Positions 1 through 8,679 are shown, numbered from the stretch's first letter. The stretch: 53,616 nt of DNA from Phycisphaerae bacterium (GCA_029858345.1 JAOUFG010000004.1:1-53616), one strand, 5' to 3'. Notes: generated by a model from the sequence alone, not told the origin. Program-made: numbers and translations.

Positions 1-2
1 CG

Positions 3-134
3 GTGGAAAGAGGATGGCGCCAGTTGTGTTCTTGCATTGTGAACATTAAAGTTAACAACGGGCCGCTGGCAACAGTTCTGGAGTTATGTGATGAGGCACG
101 GATGCACACTATCTTAAGCGAACACCCCTTGTAA
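3..134 (+). CDS. C-terminal end of a STAS-like protein (5' end outside window)
   Basis: An open plus-strand frame runs in from the left edge and stops with TAA at 132-134. The 43 visible residues include GPLATVLELCDEARMHTIL, which resembles the last helix and strand of STAS domains (anti-sigma factor antagonists), where a VLE(L/V) helix is followed by a short (F/H)xI strand. The part that would carry the phosphorylatable serine lies outside the window, so function cannot be tested here. The next gene begins within about 30 nt, which suggests one transcript. The family call is inference from a short tail; the coding nature is more secure than the name. Confidence 0.4.
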   Translation: MERGWRQLCSCIVNIKVNNGPLATVLELCDEARMHTILSEHPL

Positions 135-160
135 TCTGGCTGGCATTAATCGTTTTCTTC

Positions 161-367
161 GTGATTATCCATTGTAAAATCTTTTCTAAGGCCGGTTATC
201 ATTGGGCGATGGGATTGTTGATGATGGTCCCGATTGCTAATCTGATCATGATGTGCATCCTTGCGTTCGGTCAATGGCCCATTCATCGCGAGTTGCAGGC
301 ACTGCGAAGGTCTCAAATGGCTCCGCCGCCGGAAGGCCAGCCGCACGAGAGCTTCAGAGATGTTTGA
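161..367 (+). CDS. Small membrane protein of unknown function
   Basis: Hydrophobic small protein of 68 residues if it starts at GTG161. Residues 17-38 form a clear membrane segment (around GLLMMVPIANLIMMCILAF), followed by a basic, proline-rich tail. The same frame is open back to position 95 and encodes a second strongly hydrophobic stretch directly before GTG161 (VIWLALIVFFVII). The real protein therefore probably has two membrane helices joined by a short polar KIFSKAGYH loop. No ATG, GTG or TTG lies in frame upstream of 161, so either a rare start (such as CTG140) is used or the 5' end is damaged. It sits between the STAS-like tail and the AAA+ gene, close to both. I do not recognise a named family. 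Confidence 0.45.
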   Translation: MIIHCKIFSKAGYHWAMGLLMMVPIANLIMMCILAFGQWPIHRELQALRRSQMAPPPEGQPHESFRDV

Positions 368-401
368 TCCCATCCAGTATTGACAAATCGGAAAATATCC
401 A

Positions 402-1889
402 ATGAACGATGTCACAGAATTCATCAAGCTCATCAAAGCCGGTTACTGTTGTATCTCGATCGTAACCCACGAGGAAACCGAAGCACTGGATGTGATTCGC
501 CGGGCCGCCAAGAATCTCGAGTATCACATGCAGATATGGTCCGCCGGGCGAGGAATCAGGGACGGACACTACCCGGTGTTTTCCATTGAAAGCACACATC
601 GCGACATCTGCGATGGCTTGCAGGAATTTGCCTCCGGTCCTACCAAGTCAATCTATGTTATGCTGGATACCGCCCGGCATCTGGATTCAGTTGTCAACCT
701 GAGAATGCTGCGGGATACAATTCATCGAATTGAACTGAACAAGAGTATTTTGGTACTGATCGACAGCGAGGAAAAACTTCCCGAGGTGGTGAAATCCTAT
801 TGCCGCCCCTTTGAGCTTTCACTGCCGTCGGATGCCGAACTGGACATGCTCATTCGAACCACACTGCGCGAAATCCATGACATGACGCCGCTGGAAATCG
901 GCATTACCAAAGGCGGCCTGAAGGCGATCATCCGCAATTTGCGGGGGTTGTCGCTGCGTCAGGCCCGGCAGCTTATTTGTGATGTTGTCTCCACGGACCA
1001 TCGTTTTGACGACGAGGACGTCAACCGCATCATCGCGGGCAAACGCCGGATGATTCGTTCGGACGGCCTGCTGGAATATGTCGAGGCGCCGCTGAAAATA
1101 GAAGAGATCGGCGGGATGGCAAATTTGAAGAAATGGCTGCAACTGCGTAAGAACGGATTTGCGGAAAAGGCCACTGAATTCGGCATTACGCCGCCGCGAG
1201 GGGTGTTGATTCTCGGGGTGCAGGGCGCGGGCAAAAGCTTATGCGCCAAGGCCATCGCCACCGCCTGGCAGCAGCCGTTGTACCGGCTGGATTGCGAAAC
1301 ACTGTACAACAGCTATATCGGCGAGTCGGAGCGGAATCTCCGCAAGGCATTGAAGCAGATTGAAGCGATGAGTCCGGCAATTCTGTGGATCGATGAAATC
1401 GAAAAGGCATTCGCTTCCGCGGCCAGCCAAAGTACCGATGGGGGTCTGAGCAAACGCATGTTCGCGACACTGCTGACCTGGATGCAGGAACATCAGGAGC
1501 CGGTTTTTTTGGTTGCGACCGCCAATGACATTCAGGCGCTGCCGCCGGAATTGCTGCGAAAGGGACGCTTTGATGAAATCTTTTTTGTGGGGCTGCCGGA
1601 CAAGGACGCCCGCAGAAGTATATTTTCCATTCACCTGAAAAAACGAAAACGCGACCCGAAAAAATTCAATCTTGAAAAACTGGCGAAAGCATCCGACGGT
1701 TACAGCGGATCCGAAATCGAACAGGCCGTACTGTCGGCACTGCATGAGGCATTCGCAAACGACAAAGAAATCGATGACGACCTGATCATTAAATGCATCA
1801 AGTCTTCGCCGCCGATTTCGGTGACCATGGCCGAGCATATTCAGCAGTTATACGACTGGGCACAGGAGCGCTGTGTTCCGGCCGATTAG
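402..1889 (+). CDS. Ycf46-like AAA+ ATPase
   Basis: A 495-residue AAA+ ATPase. The C-terminal half carries Walker A GVQGAGKS (272-279), Walker B ILWIDEIE (about 327-334), and a sensor/arginine-finger stretch with ATAND and ELLRKGRFDEIFF. The wording of these motifs matches the Ycf46 family best, known from plastids and cyanobacteria and also found in other bacteria. The N-terminal 230 residues form the family's degenerate leading domain (opening with ISIVTHEETEALDVIRRA). In cyanobacteria Ycf46 has been linked to inorganic carbon use, but the role here is unknown and a general protein-remodelling function is only inference. ATG402 has a weak ribosome binding site (CGGAAAAT). It is probably cotranscribed with the small membrane protein upstream and converges on the prolyl isomerase gene. 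Confidence 0.88.
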   Translation: MNDVTEFIKLIKAGYCCISIVTHEETEALDVIRRAAKNLEYHMQIWSAGRGIRDGHYPVFSIESTHRDICDGLQEFASGPTKSIYVMLDTARHLDSVVNLRMLRDTIHRIELNKSILVLIDSEEKLPEVVKSYCRPFELSLPSDAELDMLIRTTLREIHDMTPLEIGITKGGLKAIIRNLRGLSLRQARQLICDVVSTDHRFDDEDVNRIIAGKRRMIRSDGLLEYVEAPLKIEEIGGMANLKKWLQLRKNGFAEKATEFGITPPRGVLILGVQGAGKSLCAKAIATAWQQPLYRLDCETLYNSYIGESERNLRKALKQIEAMSPAILWIDEIEKAFASAASQSTDGGLSKRMFATLLTWMQEHQEPVFLVATANDIQALPPELLRKGRFDEIFFVGLPDKDARRSIFSIHLKKRKRDPKKFNLEKLAKASDGYSGSEIEQAVLSALHEAFANDKEIDDDLIIKCIKSSPPISVTMAEHIQQLYDWAQERCVPAD

Positions 1890-1895
1890 CGCACT

Positions 1896-1934
1896 AAAAA
1901 ACCACCGGGGCCAATCATTGACCTCCGGCGGTTT
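1896..1934 (-). terminator. Rho-independent terminator between convergent genes
   Basis: The stem arms are 1899-1908 and 1925-1934 (AAACCACCGG paired with CCGGCGGTTT, one mismatch). Read on the minus strand the hairpin runs straight into TTTTTTAG, so it best serves the prolyl isomerase gene. It may also slow plus-strand transcription coming from the AAA+ gene. Confidence 0.68.
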
Positions 1935-1955
1935 GGAAATCAACATTGAAAACGG

Positions 1956-3344
1956 CTATTCTTCGCCGTCAGCGGCTTTTGTTTCATCCGCTTGCTGGGC
2001 CTTTTCCCGCTGGGCAGCCATCCGCTGCTGCATCGCCGCTTGCTGAGCGGCCCGGGCTTTTTCGGCCTCGTCTCTTAATGCCTTCTCTTCGTCGAAATAG
2101 ACGATCTCGGACTTGTTACGAAAGGCCTTTTCAATCTCTTCCCATTTTTCCTTTTTCTGTGAATTTTCCAGATACTCGGTAATCTTCTCCTGCACTTCGG
2201 CAAACGGTGTTTTGCCCGCCGCTTTTTTATCCGTCACCTTGATGATGTGATAGCCAAAACTCGTCTTGACAATATCACTTGTTTGTCCGACTTCCAGTCC
2301 GAAGGCGGCCGTTTCAAATGCCGGGTCCATCCGGCCCCTGCCGAAAAAGCCCAGATCTCCGCTTTGGGCGCTGGACGGGCAGGTCGAAACATCTTTGGCC
2401 ACATCTTCAAACGCTTCACCGGCATCCAAGCGGGCCCTGGCGGCTTTGATCTTTTCCATTTCCGCGGGATATTCTTCCTCGGTGATGCCGCGCTTGCCGC
2501 AGAGGATGTGGCTGGCCTTGACCTGTTCTTTTTGTTCAAAGTGCCGGGGGTTGTCATCATAAAACTTTTTCGCATCGGCTTCTGTGACGGTCACCTCGGC
2601 TTTTGTATCCACGAGCTCTTTGACAAGCATCTGCGTGTGAATTTGTCCCTTGAGGTCTTCCATTGTCATGCCGTACTGCGTGGTGATCTCTTTTTCAACC
2701 TCTTCCATCGACTGGTTTTTCCGGGCGGCAATCTCTTTGATCTGATCTGTCACCTGCTCCTCAGAGACCTTTATGCCGGCCTCATCAGCCATTTGAGCAT
2801 ACAGCGCCTGGTCCACCAGTGAGTCCGTCAATCGCATATGTATCTGATTGACCTGCGCTTCCGGCATTTCCTGTCCGGCAGGCATCCGTTTTTTCATTAC
2901 TTCGATTCGTTTTGCCAATTCGTCCTGCACCTGACCAACAGTAATTTTTTGGCCGTTGACGGTTACCGCAGCCGCATCCGGATCGACTGCTTCGGCGGTT
3001 TCAGTAACCACTTTGGCGGGCTGTTCCGACTCCGTCGCGGGTTCAGGGGCAATCTCGGCAACGGTGGTTTTCGTCTCGGGCTCGGCAACAGCCGCTTTGG
3101 TTTCTTCAACGGCGACTTCAATTTCCATCTCAGGTTGACTCGTATCTTGAGCAGGGGCTTCTGCAACTGCTGTTTCGACTTCTTCGGCAGCAGCGGCCAC
3201 CGGTACATCCGCTTCTTCCGATGCCATGGCTTCGGTCTCCGGTGTCTCAGCAGATTGTTCGGCGATTACTTTCTTATCGCTTCCGCATCCATTAGCGAGA
3301 CATAACATCGCCAGCATAGCGGCTATGAGGACTAAATTCTTCAT
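1956..3344 (-). CDS. PpiC/SurA-type peptidyl-prolyl isomerase lipoprotein
   Basis: A 462-residue exported foldase. The N-terminus is a lipoprotein signal with lipobox LANGC (Cys20). Residues about 25-125 are a low-complexity Glu/Ala/Val linker, likely a flexible tether. A SurA/PrsA-like helical chaperone region follows (about 130-260), then a parvulin domain at about 274-369 (KASHILCG at its start, GDLGFFGRGRM in the middle, FGYHIIKV at its end). The C-terminus is charged and coiled-coil-like. It should help outer-membrane or secreted proteins fold in the periplasm, which would suit an organism exporting very large beta-helix proteins. The ribosome binding site AAAGGA precedes ATG3344. It is likely monocistronic, since terminators lie on both sides. 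Confidence 0.92.
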   Translation of the reverse strand: MKNLVLIAAMLAMLCLANGCGSDKKVIAEQSAETPETEAMASEEADVPVAAAAEEVETAVAEAPAQDTSQPEMEIEVAVEETKAAVAEPETKTTVAEIAPEPATESEQPAKVVTETAEAVDPDAAAVTVNGQKITVGQVQDELAKRIEVMKKRMPAGQEMPEAQVNQIHMRLTDSLVDQALYAQMADEAGIKVSEEQVTDQIKEIAARKNQSMEEVEKEITTQYGMTMEDLKGQIHTQMLVKELVDTKAEVTVTEADAKKFYDDNPRHFEQKEQVKASHILCGKRGITEEEYPAEMEKIKAARARLDAGEAFEDVAKDVSTCPSSAQSGDLGFFGRGRMDPAFETAAFGLEVGQTSDIVKTSFGYHIIKVTDKKAAGKTPFAEVQEKITEYLENSQKKEKWEEIEKAFRNKSEIVYFDEEKALRDEAEKARAAQQAAMQQRMAAQREKAQQADETKAADGEE

Positions 3345-3382
3345 TTGATTTCCTTTCTTTCTATATTTCTGATTTAAATTTA

Positions 3383-3412
3383 CAAAAACAAAACAAGGCC
3401 CGCTTGGGGGCC
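3383..3412 (-). terminator. Rho-independent terminator after the MscS gene
   Basis: GGCCC (3397-3401) and GGGGCC (3407-3412) form a short GC stem. On the minus strand it is followed by a T-rich tract (TTGTTTTGTTTTTG). It ends the mscS transcript just before the prolyl isomerase start. Confidence 0.58.
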
Positions 3413-3445
3413 GTTATTCAACATCGCCAAACGACAATAAACATT

Positions 3446-4399
3446 TTACCCTTTTTGGTCGGACCGGGTCAGGATATTCAACGACGGTGCACCGCCGTCT
3501 TTGTTCTGCCCGGCATACAGCGTGACATGCGGGAACGGGATCTCGATATCCAATTCGTCAAATTTTTTCTTGAGCCGACGATTGAATTCTCGCCCGACCG
3601 CCCACTGACGAATCGGCACGGTCTTGGTACGGGCCTTGATAATGATCGCTGAATCGGCAAACTGATCCAGACCCAGAATCTCAATGGGCTCGAGGATGTC
3701 GGTTTTGTATTCAGGGTCCTCTCGCAGTTCGGCATCCACCTGCTTGATGACCTTGATGACCTCGTCCACATCCTCACGATAGGCCACGCCGATATCAAAG
3801 ACGTACCGCGAGTATTCCTTGGTCATATTGGTCACTACGCTGATCTGACCGTTTCGGACAAAATGCACATTTCCGGCCAGATCTCTCAAGGTAATCATCC
3901 GCAAATTGACACTTTCAACGAGACCGCCTTTGTCAGCGATATTAACCACATCTCCGACGCGAATCTGGTCGTCCAGCAGGATAAAAAAGCCGTTGATGAT
4001 GTCTTTGACCAGTTCCTGGGCACCGAAACCGACGGCGATGCCCACAACGCCTGCGGCGGCCAGAATGGGGCCGATCTTGATACCCAGTGAATCGAGGATC
4101 ATCATGACCGCCACGACCACGATGGTAATGTTGATCAGATTTCGCGTTACGGATTTGAGCGTATCAGAACGTTTTTGAATCTCAATGTCATCCCGGTGAT
4201 TTCTGAACAGCCGATGGAACAGTTTGTCCATCAAAATCTGAACCATTTTGATCGCAACCAATGTCAGAATCAGAATCAGAAAAATCTTCAATCCGCTGGT
4301 GAGCAGCCACGCACCGGTACCCTGGACAATTTCCTGGACATTAAAAATACCAGTTTTTCCTGCCGCGTCGCTTACTGCTGCTGTGCTTGAATCAGCCAT
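3446..4399 (-). CDS. MscS-family small-conductance mechanosensitive channel
   Basis: A 317-residue channel of the usual MscS size. Three hydrophobic segments are visible at about 34-55, 88-104 and 109-138. The last is the pore helix, rich in Gly/Ala (GPILAAAGVVGIAVGFGAQ) and followed by the DIINGFFILLDDQIRVGD turn into the beta domain. The C-terminal alpha/beta domain (about 150-300) is complete. The predicted role is releasing solutes during hypo-osmotic shock at the inner membrane. It lies 12 nt downstream of asnS on the same strand and is probably cotranscribed with it. The N-terminus is cytosolic or periplasmic filler without a clear signal peptide. Confidence 0.93.
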   Translation of the reverse strand: MADSSTAAVSDAAGKTGIFNVQEIVQGTGAWLLTSGLKIFLILILTLVAIKMVQILMDKLFHRLFRNHRDDIEIQKRSDTLKSVTRNLINITIVVVAVMMILDSLGIKIGPILAAAGVVGIAVGFGAQELVKDIINGFFILLDDQIRVGDVVNIADKGGLVESVNLRMITLRDLAGNVHFVRNGQISVVTNMTKEYSRYVFDIGVAYREDVDEVIKVIKQVDAELREDPEYKTDILEPIEILGLDQFADSAIIIKARTKTVPIRQWAVGREFNRRLKKKFDELDIEIPFPHVTLYAGQNKDGGAPSLNILTRSDQKG

Positions 4400-4411
4400 T
4401 ATTCGGGTTTC

Positions 4412-5917
4412 CTACAAATAAACCTTATCCATCATTCGCGGATACGCAATACATTGGCGGATGTGTTTTTCGCCGGTAATCCATGCTACCGTCCGCTCGA
4501 CTCCAAGACCAAACCCCCCGTGCGGCACTGAGCCGTACTTACGCAAATCCAGATACCATTGATACGAATCGGGATTGTACCCCTCTTTGCGGATGCGAGC
4601 AAGTAAATGTTCATAATCGTCCTCGCGGACCGAGCCGCCGATGATCTCGCCGAAGCCGGCGGGAGCCAGAAGGTCGAAATTCTCCACAACGGTGTCGTTG
4701 GTCCTGTCCGATTTCATATAAAACGCCTTAGCCGCTTTGGGATAATGAGTTACGAATACCGGGCGGTCGTGCATCAGCGAAATAATCGTCTCATCGGAGC
4801 CGCCCAGGTCCTTGCCCCATTGGAAATCCGCCGCCAGTCGGGCATGCTTGGGATTATTTTCGATTTTGACCTCTAATTCGACCAGTTCCGAGCGGATTTC
4901 GAGCATTCGCCGGGCATTTTTCTCCTGTTTCCACTTTTTCAGCCCCCCTTTTGCCTCGGCAGCCTCGATTTCGGCCAATTCCGTTTCCAAGACCTGTTTT
5001 TCGGCCTGAAATTGGGCCAACTGTTCGGCCATGAAGGTTTTGGTGCGTTCGCTGGTCAGGATGTCGGCCACCTCGGTATAGGTCAGCCGGACGAAAGGTT
5101 TTTGGATTTGCTCCAGCGAGGCAATGTCGGCGCCCAGTGTTTCCAGTTCGCTACGGTTATCTTTGAGTACCCGCTGGACGATGCTGAAAACGAAATCTTC
5201 AGCCAGATTCAGAAGCCCGGGCAGGTCGATATAGGCCACTTCCGGCTCGACCATCCAGAACTCGGTCAGGTGGCGGCGGGTTTTGCTCTTTTCGGCACGG
5301 AAGGTCGGACCGAAGCAGTACACTTTGCCGAAGCTCATCGCCGCCGATTCGAGATAGAGTTGGCCGGTCTGGGCCAGGTGCAGCGGCTGGCCGAAATAGT
5401 CCACCTCGAACAGCGTCTGCTCGCCCTCTCCGGCGATGGTCGTGAAAATCGGCGTATCGACCAGCGTAAAACCGTTGTCGTTGAAAAACCGGCGGATTGC
5501 GTCGATGACCGTGTGACGAATACGTCCGATACACCAGGGTCGCAGTGACCTCAAATGCAGATGACGGTTCTTGAGCAGGAAATCGATACCGTGTTCTTTG
5601 GGCGTAATGGGGTAATCGGTCGCTTCGCAGTGGATATGGGCATCAGAGACGACCAGTTCCACGCCGCCGGGGCTGCGGGGTTCTTCCCGAACCAGTCCGG
5701 TGACCGACAGCGACGATTCCTGCCCCAGATGTTTGAGCTGTTCAAACAGCATGTCATCGACTTTTGTCTGTTCGATCACACATTGGCACAGGCCGCTGCC
5801 GTCACGCAGCATGAGAAACTGCACCTTGCCGCTGGGCCGATTGTTATACAACCAGCCATTGAGCGTAACTTCCTGCCCGATATTGCTCGCCAATTCCGTA
5901 ATGGGTTTTGTATTCAT
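4412..5917 (-). CDS. asnS: Asparaginyl-tRNA synthetase with coiled-coil insertion
   Basis: A class IIb aminoacyl-tRNA synthetase that charges tRNA-Asn. The N-terminal OB-fold anticodon-binding domain (1-110, GWLYNNRPSGKVQFLMLRDG) is followed by the catalytic core with motif 2 (FGPTFRAEKSKTRRHLTEFW) and motif 3 (GFGLGVERTVAWI). The asparagine-specific ending YPRMMDKVYL is present. At 501 residues it is longer than usual (430-470). The surplus is a charged Glu/Lys/Leu-rich segment at about 290-358 that looks like a helical hairpin inserted before the WGKDLGGSDE segment. All catalytic motifs are intact, so it should be active. The ribosome binding site is AAAAGGA before ATG5917. The mscS gene follows 12 nt downstream. 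Confidence 0.97.
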   Translation of the reverse strand: MNTKPITELASNIGQEVTLNGWLYNNRPSGKVQFLMLRDGSGLCQCVIEQTKVDDMLFEQLKHLGQESSLSVTGLVREEPRSPGGVELVVSDAHIHCEATDYPITPKEHGIDFLLKNRHLHLRSLRPWCIGRIRHTVIDAIRRFFNDNGFTLVDTPIFTTIAGEGEQTLFEVDYFGQPLHLAQTGQLYLESAAMSFGKVYCFGPTFRAEKSKTRRHLTEFWMVEPEVAYIDLPGLLNLAEDFVFSIVQRVLKDNRSELETLGADIASLEQIQKPFVRLTYTEVADILTSERTKTFMAEQLAQFQAEKQVLETELAEIEAAEAKGGLKKWKQEKNARRMLEIRSELVELEVKIENNPKHARLAADFQWGKDLGGSDETIISLMHDRPVFVTHYPKAAKAFYMKSDRTNDTVVENFDLLAPAGFGEIIGGSVREDDYEHLLARIRKEGYNPDSYQWYLDLRKYGSVPHGGFGLGVERTVAWITGEKHIRQCIAYPRMMDKVYL

Positions 5918-6179
5918 TGAAATATTCCTTTTCTCTCCATAGAAAACCCAGATATTTTATCCGAAAAGCCCGGCAACATCAAAAGGAATTTTGATAATGG
6001 GGATATTAAGGCCTCCCAGAGGCCAGAATGTTGGAAGCTACGGGTGGCACGAATAAAATTGTGAATAAATTTCTTGCCGCCGAATCCTGTTTGCAGGATA
6101 ATACATATTATATGAAGGAACAAGTATTACAATCAAATCAACTGGATAAACGCCCCCACTTTCTCAGGAGACCCTAAAC

Positions 6180-7856
6180 ATGAAAACACTTCAAACCCTG
6201 CTGATGATGACAGCCATTACACATCTTGCCTGTAATGCAGCTCAAACAAAACCGGTCCAGAGCAAGGCAAATCTACAGCAAGTGGCGCTGTTCAAAAACG
6301 GTCTTGGTTTTTTTGTCTCTGAGGTTAAGGTTCCGGATGATACCACTACGTTTCAGATGACTCCCTGCGCAGCCCCTTCGCATGGAACGTTCTGGGTGTC
6401 CTATCCGAAAGAGGTTCAACTTGAGCGTCTGGTCGCCAAAGAGTCACAGATTCAGGAGGAAGCCGAAGCCGTCAGTATTCCCGACCTTCTCAAAGCCAAC
6501 GTGGGAAAATATGTAAAGCTGTATTTCTCCGATCCAGACGAAGCAACGATTGAGGGAACAATTGTTCATGTGTCTCAGGACCGAAAAATTCCAAGGCCGC
6601 AACCTTATGCGCCCGGTGCGGTCGGCGCTGTAGTTGATAATCGCAGATACGGCTACGCTCAAGCAAACCTGATCATTATCGACACAACCAATGGACAGAT
6701 CGCGATTAATCCCAATATGGTCCGCCGGGTGGATTTCCTAGGTGAGGCACCGGGAAGAATGGTCCCTGAAAGCAAGGAATCAATGCAGCTTGATATCGAG
6801 TTAGCCGCTCCGGCCAACGGGCAGCGCTTACAGATCAGCTATCTCGGCAAAGGCGTCACTTGGGTACCCAGTTATATAGTGGATATTAGCGAAGAAGAAA
6901 ACGCACGCATTTCGGCCAAAGCGGTTGTAATCAACGAAGTTTGCGATTTCGACGATGTTACGCTGCAACTGGTGACGGGGTTTCCACACTTGCAGTTCGC
7001 TGATATCGTCAGTCCGCTGGCCATGAAAGAAAATCTCGCCCAGTTTCTGGACTCGCTGACCCGCGGCGAGAGTGAACGGGGAAGACGAACTTCGGTGACG
7101 TCCAATGTCATGGTACAGAGCCCCGTCTGGGGGATGGGCGAAGACCGAAGCCGCATCATGCCCGGTTACGGCGCCGCCGAAGGGGGCAAAGTGAGCGAAG
7201 ACCTGTTCTTTTATCCCATCAAAAACGTCCGGCTTGCCAAAGATCAGGTCGGCTACTTCCCGCTGTTTACCGAAAAAGTGCCCTATACACATATTTACCA
7301 GTGGAAAATCCCGGATTATGTCAATGTCGATGACCGCTATCGGTGGCAGCGGCCAAATCCGCAAGAGGCCGAGCCAGAAGAGGAAATCTGGCATAGCATA
7401 CGGCTGGAAAATGTCTCAAACGTCCCCTGGACCACTGCCCCCGCGCAGATTCTCAAAGACGGCCTGATTCTCGGACAGGATACGCTCAAGTACACACCGG
7501 TGAAAGGCGAAACTACCGTTCCGATTACCCGAGCGGTCAGCGTCAATGCCGAACAGATCGAATTCGAAACACAACGCCAACGGGACGCAATGCGAATGTA
7601 CGGCGACCAATTCGACTTGATTACCATTCAGGGTAAACTATCGGTGACCAATTTCTTGAACAAAGACATCACCTTGGAGATCACCAAGACCCTCTCCGGC
7701 GATGTTAAATCCACGGAACCCGAAGCAAAAGTCAAAAAACTGGCCCGTGGCCTGCTGCGCGTCAACGCCACCGCGGAACTGACCTGGACCATCGATCTCG
7801 AACCGAAACAAGACAAAGAACTCACCTATACCTACGACGTGTATGTAAGGCGATAA
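6180..7856 (+). CDS. Exported DUF4139-like protein
   Basis: A 558-residue protein with an N-terminal signal peptide (hydrophobic 5-20, cleavage after CNAAQ). The opening of the mature part, VALFKNGLGFFVSE (about 36-49), and the later YLGKGVTWVPSYIVDI (about 220-235) are typical of DUF4139/MuiA-like proteins. These are beta-rich extracytoplasmic proteins of unsettled function. The C-terminal 60 residues read as a beta-sandwich (LSVTNFLNKDITLEITKTL). AGGAG about 10 nt before ATG6180 fixes the start. The gene stands alone, diverging from asnS and converging on the nitroreductase region. No catalytic residues are recognisable. Confidence 0.8.
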   Translation: MKTLQTLLMMTAITHLACNAAQTKPVQSKANLQQVALFKNGLGFFVSEVKVPDDTTTFQMTPCAAPSHGTFWVSYPKEVQLERLVAKESQIQEEAEAVSIPDLLKANVGKYVKLYFSDPDEATIEGTIVHVSQDRKIPRPQPYAPGAVGAVVDNRRYGYAQANLIIIDTTNGQIAINPNMVRRVDFLGEAPGRMVPESKESMQLDIELAAPANGQRLQISYLGKGVTWVPSYIVDISEEENARISAKAVVINEVCDFDDVTLQLVTGFPHLQFADIVSPLAMKENLAQFLDSLTRGESERGRRTSVTSNVMVQSPVWGMGEDRSRIMPGYGAAEGGKVSEDLFFYPIKNVRLAKDQVGYFPLFTEKVPYTHIYQWKIPDYVNVDDRYRWQRPNPQEAEPEEEIWHSIRLENVSNVPWTTAPAQILKDGLILGQDTLKYTPVKGETTVPITRAVSVNAEQIEFETQRQRDAMRMYGDQFDLITIQGKLSVTNFLNKDITLEITKTLSGDVKSTEPEAKVKKLARGLLRVNATAELTWTIDLEPKQDKELTYTYDVYVRR

Positions 7857-7883
7857 AATGTCGGATTGTGTATCGATGCTGAC

Positions 7884-8046
7884 TTATGCGAACAATTTTG
7901 CGGCGGTTTTGTCGGAGCAGGTGATGATACTATTGGCTCCGGCGTGTTTGAAGCTCAGCAGGGTTTGGAGCATGGCCGAGGCGCAATCGAGCGAGCCGGC
8001 ATCGGCGGCGACTTTTATATCGAATACAGGGGTGGTTTTCAGGATT
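7884..8046 (-). pseudogene. Remnant resembling the C-terminus of HemB
   Basis: In the frame next to that of the nitroreductase, right behind its stop, the minus strand encodes about 50 residues ending with TAA at 7884-7886. The run FDIKVAADAGSLD, then AMLQTLLSFKHAGANSIIT and KTAAKLFA, matches the pattern of the end of delta-aminolevulinic acid dehydratase (HemB): K-x-A-A-x-x-G-x-(I/L)-D, an AGAD-like turn, then (I/L)ITY and a K-x-(A/V)-A helix. The usual ITY is ITC here. The rest of HemB, including its Schiff-base lysines, is absent. It has no start of its own and overlaps the nitroreductase end by a few bases, so it is most simply a relic left by a deletion that brought in or trimmed the nitroreductase gene. 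Confidence 0.52.
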
Positions 8047-8563
8047 CCCGGAAATCCCATGTTTCATGGCAGGCGATCCGGTCCAATGAAAGACGTTTCG
8101 GTGATTTGGGCCTGTCGGCGGGGTATCCGACCGTCATTAACTCGACAATCTCAATATGGGTTGGAATATTCAGGATGCTGCGGACGCTTTGCGGCTTGAA
8201 GGAGCCGATCCAGCAGGTCGCCAGCCCCAACGAGACGGCCGCAAGCGCGATATGCTCCAGTGCAATCGAGACATTGATGGATGCGTACGGCTGGCCGCAC
8301 AGGTTCATGTGTTTATTGGTACAACTGCATGCGACGATAACCACGGGGGCCTGCCCGACGAATTCCTGCCCCGCGGCGGCCTGCTGCAGGGACCGGCGTA
8401 TCTGTGGATCGGTCACAATGACAAAACGCCAGTCCTGGATGTTTCGCGCCGATGGGGCCAGCCGGGCCGCCTCCATAAGCGTGTTCAGCTTTTCCGGCTC
8501 GACGGGTTTGTTTTGATAGCTTCTGCATGAATACCGGGTTTTGATCGTTTCGAGTATGTCCAT
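8039..8563 (-). CDS. Nitroreductase family flavoprotein
   Basis: A 174-residue FMN-dependent nitroreductase-fold enzyme that should transfer electrons from NAD(P)H to quinone, nitro or similar acceptors. The N-terminal FMN-phosphate motif TRYSCRSY (Arg10, Arg14) is present, followed by LAPSARNIQDWRFVIV and the ALEHIALAAVSLGLATCWIG helix-strand typical of the family. The C-terminus (about 150-174) is short and ends DFRES. Two cysteines at positions 100 and 109 are not conserved family features that I know of. The substrate cannot be told from sequence. It precedes the tRNA-Val on the opposite strand. A HemB-like relic follows immediately in another frame, so the last residues may have been altered by a rearrangement. 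Confidence 0.9.
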   Translation of the reverse strand: MDILETIKTRYSCRSYQNKPVEPEKLNTLMEAARLAPSARNIQDWRFVIVTDPQIRRSLQQAAAGQEFVGQAPVVIVACSCTNKHMNLCGQPYASINVSIALEHIALAAVSLGLATCWIGSFKPQSVRSILNIPTHIEIVELMTVGYPADRPKSPKRLSLDRIACHETWDFRES

Positions 8564-8679
8564 CGGGCTGCTCCTGATTGGTATTTGGCTTTGATTCTGT
8601 GTAAACGCTATTTTAAGCCCTGAGAATACATCACGATTGCGAGTTTTTCAACGATTTGTAAGATTTCCGGTCAAAAAGA

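Noticed and set aside
7858-8530. Plus-strand frames opposite the nitroreductase
   Set aside because: The minus strand encodes a clear nitroreductase; the plus frames lack motifs and start sites.
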